From NCBI RefSeq assembly GCF_029211325.2, contig NZ_CP135996.1, forward strand, positions 124,001-188,000: DNA of 64,000 nucleotides. Reading direction: 5' to 3'. The notes beneath the pieces are model-generated. The model ran no database searches. It was not told the DNA's origin and saw nothing but the letters and a program-made list of their open reading frames with translations. Positions 9,824 through 19,605 of this stretch are shown one piece after another. This stretch comes from Caproicibacterium argilliputei (GTDB lineage Bacteria > Bacillota > Clostridia > Oscillospirales > Acutalibacteraceae). The position numbers and the translations under genes are program-made. Position 1 is the stretch's first letter; each line of letters opens with the position of its first letter.

Positions 9824-10393
9824 TTACGCCCAGCCAGAAATTCTACAATGCTTGTAAAACCAAGCGTGCCACAGAAACCGGCGGCTGGAGATGGTTTTCG
9901 GTTTGCCGTTCATTTCTGCAACGGTATAACTGCCGTCTTCATTTTTCAGCGCAACATCATACCCGCACTGTGCGCCATTTACCAGATAGTCGTCCGCCTG
10001 TGCATTTCGCTTTGCGGCGGTCTGCAGCTTCCGGTCGCAGTACGCCAATGTGGAGCCGTTATTGCTGCTGCCCTGTGAACCGCCGTTTTGTGTCATAACG
10101 GAAATATCGCCGGTGGGTTTTCCGTCTGTTTCCACGCGGCAGTTATACATGACGATATTTCCGGCAAGGTCGTGTTCCGGCAAAAGAAAGGTCACTTTGC
10201 TGTTTTTGGTCCACGTCCCGTCCGCAGAGGTGGAAACTGCCTGCTGAGCAATTTCCTTTGCCTGCGCTTCTGTAATAAAGGGCCCTTTTTCCGCGTCAAC
10301 CCCCGGGCCGTGAAAGTACACCGCCATTCCCGCAATCAGGACGGCTGCCACAATCGCAACAGGAATAACGAATCTCTTTTTGCATTTTTTCAT
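9824..10393 (-). CDS. Small membrane-anchored extracytoplasmic protein, function unknown
   Basis: I cannot assign a family. ATG 10393 lies 7 nt after AAGGAG. The 189-residue product has a Lys/Arg-rich N-terminus, one hydrophobic segment ([15 protein letters not shown], about 8-28) and an extracellular part. The start of that part (ITEAQAKEIAQQAV) resembles the first helix of PepSY-type modules, but this is weak. A Ser/Gly/Asn stretch lies near 105-115. Cysteines near 83, 118 and 143 could pair outside the cell. The C-terminal 20 residues are basic and aromatic and look unlike the rest, so the true end may have been altered. Monocistronic between secA and the divergent Fe-S scaffold operon. 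Confidence 0.6.
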   Translation of the reverse strand: MKKCKKRFVIPVAIVAAVLIAGMAVYFHGPGVDAEKGPFITEAQAKEIAQQAVSTSADGTWTKNSKVTFLLPEHDLAGNIVMYNCRVETDGKPTGDISVMTQNGGSQGSSNNGSTLAYCDRKLQTAAKRNAQADDYLVNGAQCGYDVALKNEDGSYTVAEMNGKPKTISSRRFLWHAWFYKHCRISGWA

Positions 10394-10618
10394 CAGGAGG
10401 CTCCTTTCTGACAGTTTGTGACCGTGCGCACTGTAGGAAGTTTCCTTTTTCCACTTCCAATGCACAAAAACTCTAATATCATTATAACAATTACAACTAA
10501 AATCGCAATACTTTTGAAAAAAATTTCCAGTAAGTTCTTTAAAGCCCTCCGCATTTTTGTGAGAAAACGCAGAAAGTGCGCGCGGCCATATGCCTTGTCT
10601 GAATCTTCACAAATCCAG

Positions 10619-10647
10619 TTGCGAAGTGTGTCGAAAAGTCCTATAAT
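10619..10647 (+). promoter_or_regulatory. Promoter of the scaffold/GGGtGRT operon
   Basis: TTGCGA, 17-bp spacer, TATAAT. The expected transcript start near 10654 leaves an 80-nt leader that contains a terminator-like hairpin. Confidence 0.6.
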
Positions 10648-10665
10648 AGGAAACGATCATTGGTT

Positions 10666-10694
10666 GGGGCGCCTGCTGTGCGCAGGCCCCTTTT
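10666..10694 (+). terminator. Leader hairpin with T tail (attenuator candidate)
   Basis: GGGG-C-GCCTGC pairs with GCAGGC-CCC around a short loop and is followed by TTTT. It lies inside the 5' leader, between promoter and first gene, so it may act as an attenuator or an mRNA-stabilising stem. Confidence 0.45.
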
Positions 10695-10735
10695 CAGGAA
10701 AAAACCAAGGACTTGAAATCGAAAGGAGTACCGCT

Positions 10736-11437
10736 ATGAACTATTCCGCTAAAGTGGAAAACATGTGCACAGTCACAAAAGGCCCCAAGCACGGCCCCGC
10801 CCCGATCCCCGAAGAGGGCAAGTGGGTAAAGGCTTATGACATTAAAGACATTTCTGGTCTGACACATGGTGTTGGCTGGTGCGCGCCGCAGCAGGGCGCC
10901 TGCAAGCTGACGCTGAACGTCAAAGAAGGCGTGGTCAAGGAAGCGCTGGTCGAAACAATCGGCTGCTCCGGCATGACCCACTCCGCCGCCATGGCAGCTG
11001 AGATTCTGCCCGGCAAAACCATCCTCGAGTGCCTGAACACCGACCTCGTATGTGATGCAATCAACGTCGCTATGCGCGAGCTGTTTAAGCAGATCGTTTA
11101 CGGCCGCAGCCAGACTGCTTTCTCCGAGGGCGGCCTGCCCATCGGCGCAGGTCTGGACGATCTGGGCAAGGGTCTGCGCAGCATGGTCGGCACCATGTAC
11201 AGCACAGAAGCCAAGGGCGTGCGCTACATGGAGATGACCGAGGGCTATGTTCTGCACATGGCTCTGGACAAAAATGACGAAGTCATCGGCTATGAATTTG
11301 TAAACGTCGGCAAGATGATGGACGCTATCCGCAAGGGCACAAACCCCGAGGAAGCCTATAAGGCAAACGTCGGTCATTACGGCCGTTACAGCAAAGAAGA
11401 CGGCGTTGTCAAGTATATTGACCCCCGCAACGAATAA
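10736..11437 (+). CDS. Iron-sulfur cluster assembly scaffold-like protein (NifU-N related)
   Basis: Relatives are annotated as Fe-S cluster scaffold proteins, based on an N-terminal region like NifU/IscU. The 233-residue product has conserved cysteines in GWCAPQQGACKL (near 43-52), IGCSGMTHSAA (near 77) and near 100-106, which could bind metal or persulfide. The second half (from about 130) is not seen in classical IscU. ATG 10736 follows GAAAGGAG. The next gene, 26 nt downstream, encodes GGGtGRT protein; the pair is commonly co-occurring in anaerobes, which suggests a joint role. No cysteine desulfurase is nearby. The precise function is not established. Confidence 0.75.
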   Translation: MNYSAKVENMCTVTKGPKHGPAPIPEEGKWVKAYDIKDISGLTHGVGWCAPQQGACKLTLNVKEGVVKEALVETIGCSGMTHSAAMAAEILPGKTILECLNTDLVCDAINVAMRELFKQIVYGRSQTAFSEGGLPIGAGLDDLGKGLRSMVGTMYSTEAKGVRYMEMTEGYVLHMALDKNDEVIGYEFVNVGKMMDAIRKGTNPEEAYKANVGHYGRYSKEDGVVKYIDPRNE

Positions 11438-11463
11438 GAAACAACAAAGGAGGATTCAAAACC

Positions 11464-12474
11464 ATGGCAAACGATGTCAGCTTTGAAGGTAAAGAGAGAA
11501 GAATGCCGAAGATCGAGGCATTCCTGAAAGAAAACGGCCTCGGCTCCCTGGAAGAAGCACGCGACCTGTGCCTTTCCAAGGGAATCGACGTTGATAAGAT
11601 TGTAAAGAGCGTACAGCCCATCGCGTTTGACAACGCGGTTTGGGCTTACACCCTCGGTGTTGCACTGGGCCTGAAAAAAGGCGTGAAATCCGCCGCGGAA
11701 GCAAGCGAACTCATCGGTGTCGGTCTGCAGGCATTCTGCGTGCCCGGCTCCGTTGCAGAGCACCGCAACGTCGGTCTGGGTCACGGCAACCTCGGCGCAC
11801 GTCTGCTGCACGACGAAACCAAGTGCTTTGCGTTCCTCGCAGGCCACGAGAGCTTCGCAGCCGCTGAGGGCGCTATCGGCATTGCCCGCACGGCAAACCG
11901 CGCCCGCAAAGAGCCGCTGCGTGTCATCCTGAACGGCCTGGGCAAAGACGCCGCCTATATCATTTCCCGTATCAACGGCTTTACCTATGTAAAGACCGAC
12001 TATGACTTCTTTAACGACAAAGTCAATGTGGTTGAAGAAATCGCTTACTCCAACGGCGAGCGTGCGCAGATTAAGTGCTACGGCGCGAACGACGTACAGG
12101 AAGGTGTCGCCATCATGCGCATGGAGGGCGTCGATGTTTCCATTACCGGTAACTCCACGAACCCGACCCGCTTCCAGCACTTGGTTGCAGGCACCTATAA
12201 AAAGTGGTGCAACGAGAACGGCCGCCATTACTTCTCCGTCGCTTCCGGCGGCGGCACGGGTCGTACCCTGCACCCCGACAACATGGGCGCAGGACCGGCT
12301 TCTTACGGCTTGACCGACTCCATGGGTCGTATGCATAGCGATGCGCAGTTCGCAGGTTCCTCTTCCGTGCCGGCGCACGTGGAGATGATGGGCCTCATCG
12401 GCATGGGCAACAACCCGATGGTCGGTGCAACCGTTGCGTGTGCAGTGGCAGTTTACGAGGCTTGCAAGGGCTGA
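11464..12474 (+). CDS. GGGtGRT protein (family of unknown function)
   Basis: The 336-residue protein carries the family-naming motif SGGGTGRTLHPDN near 257-270. The family is widespread in anaerobes and has no proven activity. ATG 11464 follows AAGGAGG with a good spacing. It is soluble, with no signal peptide. Other conserved-looking blocks are GLGHGNLGARLLHD near 100-113 and AFLAGHESFAAAEGA near 121-135. Co-transcribed with the scaffold-like gene and closed by a clear terminator. Its strong ribosome-binding site and very regular codon use suggest high expression. Confidence 0.88.
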   Translation: MANDVSFEGKERRMPKIEAFLKENGLGSLEEARDLCLSKGIDVDKIVKSVQPIAFDNAVWAYTLGVALGLKKGVKSAAEASELIGVGLQAFCVPGSVAEHRNVGLGHGNLGARLLHDETKCFAFLAGHESFAAAEGAIGIARTANRARKEPLRVILNGLGKDAAYIISRINGFTYVKTDYDFFNDKVNVVEEIAYSNGERAQIKCYGANDVQEGVAIMRMEGVDVSITGNSTNPTRFQHLVAGTYKKWCNENGRHYFSVASGGGTGRTLHPDNMGAGPASYGLTDSMGRMHSDAQFAGSSSVPAHVEMMGLIGMGNNPMVGATVACAVAVYEACKG

Positions 12475-12496
12475 GTTTGATTCAGCAAAGTTCGGC

Positions 12497-12520
12497 AGCC
12501 CCCTTTACGGGGGCTTTTTT
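12497..12520 (+). terminator. Terminator of the GGGtGRT operon
   Basis: AGCCCCC, five-base loop, GGGGGCT, then six T residues. Confidence 0.9.
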
Positions 12521-12583
12521 ATGCCCTTTTGGGGCTGGCGGCGGATTTTTCGTTTAAAATCATTGGAAATTTTCAAAAAGCGG

Positions 12584-12611
12584 TTGACAAAGCGGAAGGA
12601 CTGCGTATAAT
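12584..12611 (+). promoter_or_regulatory. Promoter of the trp operon
   Basis: Consensus TTGACA and TATAAT separated by 16 bp, placing the transcript start near 12618. Confidence 0.85.
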
Positions 12612-12617
12612 AGAAGA

Positions 12618-12927
12618 AACAATTTCATAATGTTTCCTGTTAAACCGATGAAGTGGAGATAAAAACGATTCCAGCGCGTACAGAGAGTCCGGGCAGATGA
12701 GAACGGACCGCGAGCAGAACGTTAAATGGACCACTGAGGGCACGGTCAAAGGCAGCTTCTGCCGAGTATTCCGTGACGCAAGGCCTGCGTAATGGGTCGG
12801 GGGTATGTTGGTACCCCGCAAAGGGTGCGGTTTTTATACCGCAAAGCAAGGTGGCACCGCGAGCTTGAAGTTTCAGGCCCGTCCTTGGCAGACAAATTCT
12901 TTTGTTTGCCTTGGGCGGGTCTTTTTT
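12618..12927 (+). promoter_or_regulatory. T-box leader (tRNA-Trp sensing) of the trp operon
   Basis: Cis-acting RNA that reads the charging state of a tRNA. The T-box sequence AAGGTGGCACCGCG is at 12848-12861. A stem-I region with the CAGAGAG motif lies near 12678. A TGG followed by ACC at 12727-12729 fits the specifier loop for tryptophan. The leader ends in a long terminator hairpin (12876-12921) with a T run to 12927. Uncharged tRNA-Trp would stabilise the antiterminator and allow transcription into trpE. The specifier position was placed by eye from local context. Confidence 0.88.
12876..12927 (+). terminator. Regulated terminator of the T-box leader
   Basis: Arms at 12876-12896 and 12901-12921 pair over most of their length and are followed by six T residues. 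The left arm follows closely on the T-box motif, as expected for a competing antiterminator. Confidence 0.85.
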
Positions 12928-12965
12928 ATGCCCGCCCGGGGAAAACGCGTTGGGAGGGACGCATC

Positions 12966-14456
12966 ATGACAAAACCGTCGTTAGAGGAAGCCCGGCGCTT
13001 TGCCGCGCAGGGCATATACCGGGTGCTTCCGGTCAGCTGTGAGCTTTACGCCGACCGCACAACCCCCCTGCAGGTTCTGCGGATTCTGCAGGCAAAGAGC
13101 ATCCACTGCTTCTTGCTGGAAAGCGTGGAGGACACCAAGCAGTGGGGGCGCTACACGTTTCTGGGATTTGACCCGAAACTGGAAATCACCTGTACAAACG
13201 GGCAAATGCGCATCCGCGGGAAGACACAGCGCAGCTTTCACACCGACAGCCCCGGTGCGGAACTGGAAAAAATCCTGGCCGCGCACAAAAGCCCGCGCCT
13301 GCCGGGAATGCCGCCCTTTACCGGCGGGTTGGTCGGTTACTTTTCGTACGATTACATCAAGTACAGTGAGCCGCGCCTGCGGCTGGACGCAGAGGATCAG
13401 GAGCACTTTAACGATGTTGACCTCATGCTGTTTGACAAGGTGATTGCATTTGACAACCTGCGGCAGAAACTGATTTTGACAGTCAATATGCCGCTGACCG
13501 GCGATGTGCAGGCGGCTTATGCGGCGGCGCAGGCGGCGCTGAAAGCATTGGCGGAGCTGGTGCGTACCGGGGCACCGGCACCGCAAAACCCGGGGCGGCT
13601 GACTTCTCCGGTACGGCATTTGTTCAGCAAAGCGCAGTACTGCACCATGGTGGAACGCGCGAAGCAGTACATTCGGGAGGGAGATATTTTTCAGGTGGTT
13701 CTCAGCAACCGTCTGGAGGCGGACTTTACGGGCAGCCTGTTAGATACCTATCGTGTGCTGCGCACGCTGAACCCCTCGCCGTATATGTTCTTTTTCTGCA
13801 GCGACGAAATGGAGATTGCCGGTGCTTCACCGGAAACTTTGGTAAAGCTGCAGGACGGTGTTCTGCACACCTTTCCGCTTGCCGGCTCCCGTCCGCGCGG
13901 CCAGACGCCGGCGCAGGATGAGGCGCTGGAGGCGGAGCTGCTTGCCGATCCGAAGGAACTTTCCGAGCACAATATGCTGGTGGATCTGGGACGCAATGAT
14001 TTGGGCCGCATCAGTAAATTCGGCACCGTGCACGTGGAAAAGCACCTGCAGGTACTGCGCTTTTCGCACATCATGCACCTTGGCTCCACCGTGGCGGGGG
14101 CGCTGCGGGAGGGCTGCACCGCCGCCGATGTCATTGCGTCCGTGCTGCCCGCCGGAACGCTTTCCGGTGCGCCGAAGTTCCGTGCCTGCCAGATTATCAA
14201 CGAGCTGGAAAACAACAAGCGCGGCATTTACGGCGGTGCGGTCGGGTATCTGGACTTCACCGGAAATCTGGACACCTGTATTGCCATTCGTTTCGCTTTT
14301 CAGAAAAACGGCAAGGTGTTTGTTCGTTCCGGCGCCGGCATTGTGGCAGACAGCGTGCCGGAGCGCGAGTATCAGGAATGCATTCAAAAGGCAAAAGCGG
14401 TTGTAACCGCACTGGAAGAAGCACAGGGGGGGATTGACAGTGCTTGTACTGATTGA
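12966..14456 (+). CDS. trpE: Anthranilate synthase component I
   Basis: Converts chorismate to anthranilate using ammonia from TrpG; first committed step of tryptophan synthesis. The 496-residue protein has an N-terminal regulatory region with LLES (about residues 45-48, part of the usual tryptophan-binding site) and a C-terminal chorismate-binding domain ending in RSGAGIVADSVPEREY. ATG 12966 follows GGGAGG and sits 39 nt after the T-box terminator. The frame runs upstream through the leader, but that part is non-coding RNA. The last 17 nt overlap trpG. Confidence 0.95.
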   Translation: MTKPSLEEARRFAAQGIYRVLPVSCELYADRTTPLQVLRILQAKSIHCFLLESVEDTKQWGRYTFLGFDPKLEITCTNGQMRIRGKTQRSFHTDSPGAELEKILAAHKSPRLPGMPPFTGGLVGYFSYDYIKYSEPRLRLDAEDQEHFNDVDLMLFDKVIAFDNLRQKLILTVNMPLTGDVQAAYAAAQAALKALAELVRTGAPAPQNPGRLTSPVRHLFSKAQYCTMVERAKQYIREGDIFQVVLSNRLEADFTGSLLDTYRVLRTLNPSPYMFFFCSDEMEIAGASPETLVKLQDGVLHTFPLAGSRPRGQTPAQDEALEAELLADPKELSEHNMLVDLGRNDLGRISKFGTVHVEKHLQVLRFSHIMHLGSTVAGALREGCTAADVIASVLPAGTLSGAPKFRACQIINELENNKRGIYGGAVGYLDFTGNLDTCIAIRFAFQKNGKVFVRSGAGIVADSVPEREYQECIQKAKAVVTALEEAQGGIDSACTD

Positions 14457-15021
14457 TAACTACGACAGCTTTTCCTATAACCTGTATCAGCTGCTCGGCT
14501 CTATTGACCCGGAAATCCGCGTGGTGCGCAACAACGAAGTGACGGTCGCGCAGGTTGAGCAGCTGCACCCGCGGGCGGTGGTGCTCAGTCCTGGGCCGGG
14601 CCGCCCCGCAGAGGCGGGCATCTGCGAGGAGGCGGTGCGGTACTTTGCCGGGCGGGTGCCGCTTTTAGGGGTGTGTCTGGGGCACCAGGCCATTTGTGAA
14701 GCGTTTGGCGGAACCATTGGGTACGCCAAACGGCTGATGCACGGGCGGCAGTCGCCGGTGCGCCTTGCCAAGGGCTGCCCGCTGTTTGATGGCTTGCCGG
14801 AAACCATCGGCGCGGCGCGGTATCATTCGCTTGCGCTGGACGAAAGCACCCTGCCGCCGGAGCTTTTGGTAACAGCGCGCAGCTTGGATGACGGAGAAGT
14901 CATGGCGGTGCAGCACAAAACGCTGCCCGTGTACGGCCTGCAGTTTCACCCGGAGTCCATCCTGACGCCACAGGGAAAAACAATCTTAGAAAACTTTTTG
15001 CAAAGGAGCGATTTGTCATGA
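14440..15021 (+). CDS. trpG: Anthranilate synthase component II (glutamine amidotransferase)
   Basis: Supplies ammonia from glutamine to TrpE. Class I amidotransferase of 193 residues with the nucleophile cysteine in GVCLGHQ (near 79-85) and His-Glu in FHPES (near 170). I chose GTG 14440, 7 nt after a G-rich Shine-Dalgarno (14426-14432); an in-frame TTG at 14434 would be too close. It overlaps trpE by 17 nt and trpD by 4 nt (ATGA), so translation is probably coupled. Confidence 0.93.
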   Translation: MLVLIDNYDSFSYNLYQLLGSIDPEIRVVRNNEVTVAQVEQLHPRAVVLSPGPGRPAEAGICEEAVRYFAGRVPLLGVCLGHQAICEAFGGTIGYAKRLMHGRQSPVRLAKGCPLFDGLPETIGAARYHSLALDESTLPPELLVTARSLDDGEVMAVQHKTLPVYGLQFHPESILTPQGKTILENFLQRSDLS

Positions 15022-16034
15022 TTAAAGAAGCAATTGCCACCCTTACCGAAGGGAAAAACCTCGATTACGCCACCGCCAATACGGTCATGGATGAAATTAT
15101 GAGCGGAAAAACCACGCAGGCGCAGATGGGCGCGTACCTGACCGCGCTGCGTATGAAGGGCGAAACCATTGACGAAATCACCGCCTCTGCGGCGGGTATG
15201 CGCGCGCACTGCGTCAAGCTGCTGCACGATATGGACGTTCTGGAGATTGTGGGCACCGGCGGCGACAACGCCAATTCCTTTAATATCTCCACCACCTCTG
15301 CCGTGGTCATTTCCGCGGCGGGCGTGCCGGTGGCAAAGCACGGCAACCGCGCGGCCTCCAGTAAATGCGGCGCGGCAGACGTCCTGGAGGCGCTGGGCGT
15401 CAATATCGTTCTGCCGCCGGAAAAAAGCACACAGCTGCTGAAAAAAATCAACCTCTGCTTTCTGTTCGCGCAGAATTATCATATTGCGATGAAGTATGTG
15501 GCACCGGTGCGCAAAGAGCTGGGCATTCGCACCGTGTTTAATATTTTGGGGCCGCTTTCAAACCCTGCGGGCGCCAATATGGAACTGATGGGCGTCTACG
15601 ATGAATCGTTGGTAGAGCCGCTTGCACGCGTGCTGACCAACCTCGGCGTCAAGCGCGGCATGGTGGTTTACGGGCAGGACCGTCTGGACGAAATCTCCCT
15701 TTCCGCACCCACCACGGTGTGCGAACTGCAGGACGGCGGATATACTTCATATGTCCTGACACCGGAGGAAGTCGGGCTGCCTCGCTGCCGGAAAGAGGAG
15801 CTTGTGGGCGGCACGCCGCAGGAAAACGCCGCCATCACCCGCGCGATTTTGGCAGGTGAAAAAGGCCCCAAGCGGGACGCGGTGCTGCTGAACACCGCCG
15901 CCGCGCTGAAGATTGCCGGAAAGGTGAGCAGCCTGCAGGACGGTGTGCGCCTTGCCGCCCAGACCATCGACAGCGGCGCCGCCAAGGCACAGTTGGAGCA
16001 GTTTATCCGGCTTTCCAACGGAGAAACCGCATGA
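15018..16034 (+). CDS. trpD: Anthranilate phosphoribosyltransferase
   Basis: Transfers phosphoribosyl from PRPP to anthranilate. The 338-residue protein has the PRPP-binding [14 protein letters not shown] near 79-92, the [18 protein letters not shown] block near 106-123, and the [15 protein letters not shown] motif. ATG 15018 shares the ATGA overlap with trpG, and GGAG lies 10 nt upstream. It overlaps trpC by 4 nt. Confidence 0.96.
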   Translation: MIKEAIATLTEGKNLDYATANTVMDEIMSGKTTQAQMGAYLTALRMKGETIDEITASAAGMRAHCVKLLHDMDVLEIVGTGGDNANSFNISTTSAVVISAAGVPVAKHGNRAASSKCGAADVLEALGVNIVLPPEKSTQLLKKINLCFLFAQNYHIAMKYVAPVRKELGIRTVFNILGPLSNPAGANMELMGVYDESLVEPLARVLTNLGVKRGMVVYGQDRLDEISLSAPTTVCELQDGGYTSYVLTPEEVGLPRCRKEELVGGTPQENAAITRAILAGEKGPKRDAVLLNTAAALKIAGKVSSLQDGVRLAAQTIDSGAAKAQLEQFIRLSNGETA

Positions 16035-16816
16035 TTCTGGAGGAGCTTGCCGCCGCCGCACGGGCGCGTGTGGTACAGCGGAAAAAGTGCGTTCCCTATG
16101 CGCAGATTCTGGAGCAGGCAAAGGCGCTGCCCGCCGGGCAGGACTTTCCGTTCGCGCAGGCGCTGCGCGGGCCGGGACTTTCGCTGATCTGCGAAGTCAA
16201 AAAAGCTTCGCCGAGCAAAGGACTCATCGCGCCGGACTTTCCGTACTTACAGATTGCAGAGGACTACGAAAAAGCGGGCGCGGCGGCGGTTTCGGTGCTC
16301 ACGGAGCCGCAGTGGTTTTTGGGCAGCGACCGGTATCTGCAGGAGATTGCGCGAAAAATCCGCTTGCCGGTTCTGCGCAAGGACTTTACCGTGGACCCGT
16401 ACATGATCTGTGAGGCGAAGCTGCTGGGTGCTTCGGCGGTTCTGCTCATCTGTGCGCTTCTCAGCGACCGGGAGCTGCGGGATTACCGTGAACTGGCGGC
16501 ATCGCTCGGCCTTTCCGCTTTGGTGGAAGCGCATACCGAGGAGGAGATTCGCAGGGCTTTGGCCAGCGGTGCGGAAATCATGGGCGTCAACAACCGGAAC
16601 CTGCAGGATTTTACCGTGGATATGCACGCGGCGGAGCGCCTGCGCAGGCTGGTTCCGTCCGGTGTGCTGTTTGTTTCCGAAAGCGGTGTGCAGGGCACAA
16701 AAGAAGTTGCCGCCGCGCGGCGGATGGGCGCCGATGCAGTGCTGGTTGGAGAGGCGCTCATGCGTGCGCCGAATCGGTGTGCGGCGCTGCGTGCTTTGCG
16801 GGAGGCGGCGGAATGA
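16031..16816 (+). CDS. trpC: Indole-3-glycerol-phosphate synthase
   Basis: Ring closure of the Amadori product CdRP to indole-3-glycerol phosphate. TIM barrel of 261 residues with the diagnostic [12 protein letters not shown] (Lys and Glu catalytic region near 55-65), [13 protein letters not shown], and [13 protein letters not shown]. The phosphate-binding end is FVSESGVQG and [13 protein letters not shown] overlaps join it to trpD and to trpF. Confidence 0.96.
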   Translation: MILEELAAAARARVVQRKKCVPYAQILEQAKALPAGQDFPFAQALRGPGLSLICEVKKASPSKGLIAPDFPYLQIAEDYEKAGAAAVSVLTEPQWFLGSDRYLQEIARKIRLPVLRKDFTVDPYMICEAKLLGASAVLLICALLSDRELRDYRELAASLGLSALVEAHTEEEIRRALASGAEIMGVNNRNLQDFTVDMHAAERLRRLVPSGVLFVSESGVQGTKEVAAARRMGADAVLVGEALMRAPNRCAALRALREAAE

Positions 16817-17409
16817 CGAAAATTAAAATCTGCGGGCTGACACGCCCGCAGGACATCGAGGCGGTGAATGCCGCCCGACCGGACTTTGCCGGGTTCGTGT
16901 TTGCGGAAAAAAGCCGCAGGCGGGTGACGCCGGCGCAGGCGGCGGCTTTGCGGCGGGCACTGCGTTTCGGCATCGTGCCGGTGGGGGTGTTTGCCAATCA
17001 GCCGGTGCAGGAGATTTTAAGCATGCTTTCCGCCGGTACCATTGCTGTCGCGCAGCTGCACGGGCAGGAGCCGGAGGAAATGGTGCGGCAGATTCAGCAG
17101 GCGGGCTTTCCGGTGATTCGCGCGTTTCGCGTGCAAAGCGCGGCGGATGCGGCGCGGGCGCTGAACAGTACGGCGGATGTGCTGCTGCTGGACAGCGGCA
17201 GCGGCTCCGGACGCACATTTGACTGGAATCTCATACCCGACATCCGCCGCCCGTGGTTTCTGGCGGGCGGACTCTGCGCCGAAAATGCCGCGGAAGCGGT
17301 GCGGCAGGTGCGGCCCTGGGGGGCGGATGTTTCCAGTGGTGTGGAAACGGACGGTGTCAAGGACGCGGCAAAAATTGCAGAACTGATAAGGAGGATTCGA
17401 AATGTCTAA
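16813..17409 (+). CDS. trpF: Phosphoribosylanthranilate isomerase
   Basis: Isomerises phosphoribosylanthranilate to CdRP. The 198-residue TIM barrel starts with the signature [10 protein letters not shown], whose Cys is the general base, and ends with a phosphate-binding [14 protein letters not shown] and [15 protein letters not shown] 16813 overlaps the trpC stop (ATGA). The frame extends upstream, but those residues lie inside trpC. It overlaps trpB by 8 nt. Confidence 0.95.
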   Translation: MTKIKICGLTRPQDIEAVNAARPDFAGFVFAEKSRRRVTPAQAAALRRALRFGIVPVGVFANQPVQEILSMLSAGTIAVAQLHGQEPEEMVRQIQQAGFPVIRAFRVQSAADAARALNSTADVLLLDSGSGSGRTFDWNLIPDIRRPWFLAGGLCAENAAEAVRQVRPWGADVSSGVETDGVKDAAKIAELIRRIRNV

Positions 17410-18586
17410 GGGCAGATATGGAATCTACGGCGGGCAGTATGTGCCGGAAACGCTGATGAGTGAGCTGGACGCGCTGGAAAAGGCATACGCGCACTATCAA
17501 AATGACCCGGAATTCACAGCGGAGCTGGACACTCTGAACAAGCAGTACAGCGGGCGGCCGTCCCTGCTGTACTACGCGGAAAAAATGACAAAGGAATTGG
17601 GCGGCGCGAAAATCTACCTGAAGCGCGAAGATTTGAACCACACCGGTTCGCACAAAATCAACAATGTGCTGGGGCAGGCGCTGCTTGCCAAGCGCATGGG
17701 TAAAACCCGCCTGATTGCCGAAACCGGCGCGGGGCAGCACGGCGTGGCAACCGCCACCGGCGCGGCGCTGCTGGGCATGGAGTGCGAAATCTTCATGGGA
17801 ATCAAGGACACCGAGCGGCAGGCGCTCAATGTGTACCGCATGGAGCTTTTGGGGGCAAAGGTTCATCCGGTGACTTCCGGCACTGGTACGCTCAAGGATG
17901 CGGTCAACGAAGCCATGCGCGAGTGGGCGAGTCGTGTGGAGGACACCGCCTACTGCTTAGGCTCCGTGATGGGGCCGCACCCGTACCCGATGATGGTGCG
18001 CGACTTCCAAAGTGTCATCAGCCGCGAGGCGCGGGAGCAGATTCTGCAGGTGCAGGGCAAGCTGCCGGATGCGGTGCTGGCTTGTGTGGGCGGCGGCAGC
18101 AACGCCATGGGAATGTTCTACAATTTCATTCCGGACAAAGACGTCAAGCTGATTGGCTGCGAGGCCGCGGGGCGCGGCGTGAACACCGCGCAGACCGCCG
18201 CAACGATTGCCACCGGAAAACTGGGCGTGTTTCACGGTATGAAGTCCTACTTCTGCCAAAACGAGTACGGTCAGATTGCGCCGGTATATTCGATTTCCGC
18301 CGGACTGGATTACCCCGGCATTGGGCCGGAGCACGCACACCTTTACGATATTGGGCGCGCGCAGTATGTGCCAGTGACAGACGACGAAGCCGTGGATGCA
18401 TTTGAGTACCTTGCGCGCACAGAGGGAATTATTTGCGCCATTGAAAGCGCGCACGCCGTGGCGTATGCCCGAAAGCTGGCACCCACCATGCGCAAAGACC
18501 AGAGCATGATTCTCTGCCTTTCCGGCAGAGGGGATAAAGATGTGGCGGCCATTGCGCGCTACAGAGGAAAGGAGCTTACAGAATGA
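17402..18586 (+). CDS. trpB: Tryptophan synthase beta chain
   Basis: PLP enzyme that condenses indole with serine. The 394-residue protein is of the TrpB1 type. The PLP lysine is in HTGSHKINN (near residue 85), and [10 protein letters not shown] (near 230) binds the cofactor phosphate. The ribosome-binding site AAGGAGG lies inside the end of trpF. It overlaps trpA by 4 nt, as expected for two subunits of one complex. Confidence 0.97.
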   Translation: MSKGRYGIYGGQYVPETLMSELDALEKAYAHYQNDPEFTAELDTLNKQYSGRPSLLYYAEKMTKELGGAKIYLKREDLNHTGSHKINNVLGQALLAKRMGKTRLIAETGAGQHGVATATGAALLGMECEIFMGIKDTERQALNVYRMELLGAKVHPVTSGTGTLKDAVNEAMREWASRVEDTAYCLGSVMGPHPYPMMVRDFQSVISREAREQILQVQGKLPDAVLACVGGGSNAMGMFYNFIPDKDVKLIGCEAAGRGVNTAQTAATIATGKLGVFHGMKSYFCQNEYGQIAPVYSISAGLDYPGIGPEHAHLYDIGRAQYVPVTDDEAVDAFEYLARTEGIICAIESAHAVAYARKLAPTMRKDQSMILCLSGRGDKDVAAIARYRGKELTE

Positions 18587-19371
18587 ACAGGATTGCAAAG
18601 GCATTTGAAAGCGGCAAGGCGTTCATCGGCTTTGTCACCGCAGGTGACCCGTCTTTGGAAAAGACAGAGGAATTTGTTTTGGAAATGCTGCGCGGCGGCT
18701 GTGACTTAGTGGAAATTGGCATTCCCTTTTCCGACCCGATTGCAGAGGGCACGGTGATTCAGGAGGCAGACCTGCGCGCCCTTTCCGCCGGCACCACCAC
18801 AGACGGCGTGTTTGAGATGGTAGAGCGCCTGCGGAAAAAGACGGATGCGCCGCTGGTGTTCATGACCTACTATAATCCGGTGTTCAGCTACGGAAACGAG
18901 CGCTTCTTTAAACGCTGCGCGCAGGTGGGCATTGACGGCATTATCATTCCGGACGTTCCGTTTGAGGAAAAAGGCGAAGTGGTGCAGGCCGCCGCGCCCT
19001 GCGGTGTGCAGGTCATTTCCATGGTTGCCCCGACTTCGCACGAGCGTATCCGCAAGATTGCGGCGGAAGCGGAGGGCTTTCTGTATGTGGTGTCCTCCAT
19101 GGGTGTGACCGGCGTGCGCAGCAAAATCGAAACCGATTTGGGTGCAATTCTGCAGGTAGTACGCGAAAGTACAGACACCCCCGCCGCAGTGGGCTTCGGC
19201 GTCAGCACGCCGGAGCAGGCTGCGCAGATTGGCAAGCTTGCGGACGGCGTGATTGTTGGCAGCGCCATCGTCAAGCTTGCGGCGAAGTATGGTGAAAACG
19301 CCGGCCAGCCCATTTACGAGTATGTCAAGTCCATGAAGGATGCCTTACGGAGCGTGGACACTGCCAGATAA
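18583..19371 (+). CDS. trpA: Tryptophan synthase alpha chain
   Basis: Cleaves indole-3-glycerol phosphate and channels indole to TrpB. The 262-residue TIM barrel has the catalytic Glu in [15 protein letters not shown] (near 45-59), the catalytic Asp in [10 protein letters not shown], and phosphate-binding [10 protein letters not shown] and GVIVGSAIV. Last gene of the operon. No obvious terminator follows directly; the downstream 230 bp is AT-rich. Confidence 0.96.
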   Translation: MNRIAKAFESGKAFIGFVTAGDPSLEKTEEFVLEMLRGGCDLVEIGIPFSDPIAEGTVIQEADLRALSAGTTTDGVFEMVERLRKKTDAPLVFMTYYNPVFSYGNERFFKRCAQVGIDGIIIPDVPFEEKGEVVQAAAPCGVQVISMVAPTSHERIRKIAAEAEGFLYVVSSMGVTGVRSKIETDLGAILQVVRESTDTPAAVGFGVSTPEQAAQIGKLADGVIVGSAIVKLAAKYGENAGQPIYEYVKSMKDALRSVDTAR

Positions 19372-19547
19372 AATCTGGAAAATCAGGGTTTACATTTTTG
19401 TAAAAAAGGCGTATCATAAAGGCGCAAATCATTTTGCGGGCGCGATGGGGAGAAAAAAAGATGCACACTGTGATGTTTTTTTAAAAGATTGTAAGCTCCT
19501 CGTGGCGGTTAGGATGATACAGAGCAGGCTGCAGGGTGCTAAAGCAG

Positions 19548-19576
19548 TTGGATATTTACCGATGTGTGGCTATACT
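19548..19576 (+). promoter_or_regulatory. Promoter of the secreted-protein gene pair
   Basis: TTGGAT, 17-bp spacer, TATACT, 30 bp before the start of the first secreted protein. Confidence 0.55.
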
Positions 19577-19605
19577 TGGCTCTTGTCTTAAAGGAGATTA
19601 CTTGA

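Larger units (their letters stand above)
10394..10735. other. 342-bp divergent intergenic region
   Basis: Separates the leftward anchored protein from the rightward scaffold/GGGtGRT operon. The left half is AT-rich without clear signals. The right half carries the operon promoter (10619-10647) and a GC-rich hairpin (10666-10694). Confidence 0.6.

Noticed and set aside
12792..12965. Upstream extension of trpE
   Set aside because: It lies within the T-box antiterminator and terminator.
13000..19300. Several long reading frames opposite or offset within the trp genes
   Set aside because: They arise from GC-rich codon bias of trpE-trpA; none has a ribosome-binding site or family motif.
19446..19591. 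48-codon frame after trpA
   Set aside because: No ribosome-binding site, and it overlaps the promoter of the next gene.
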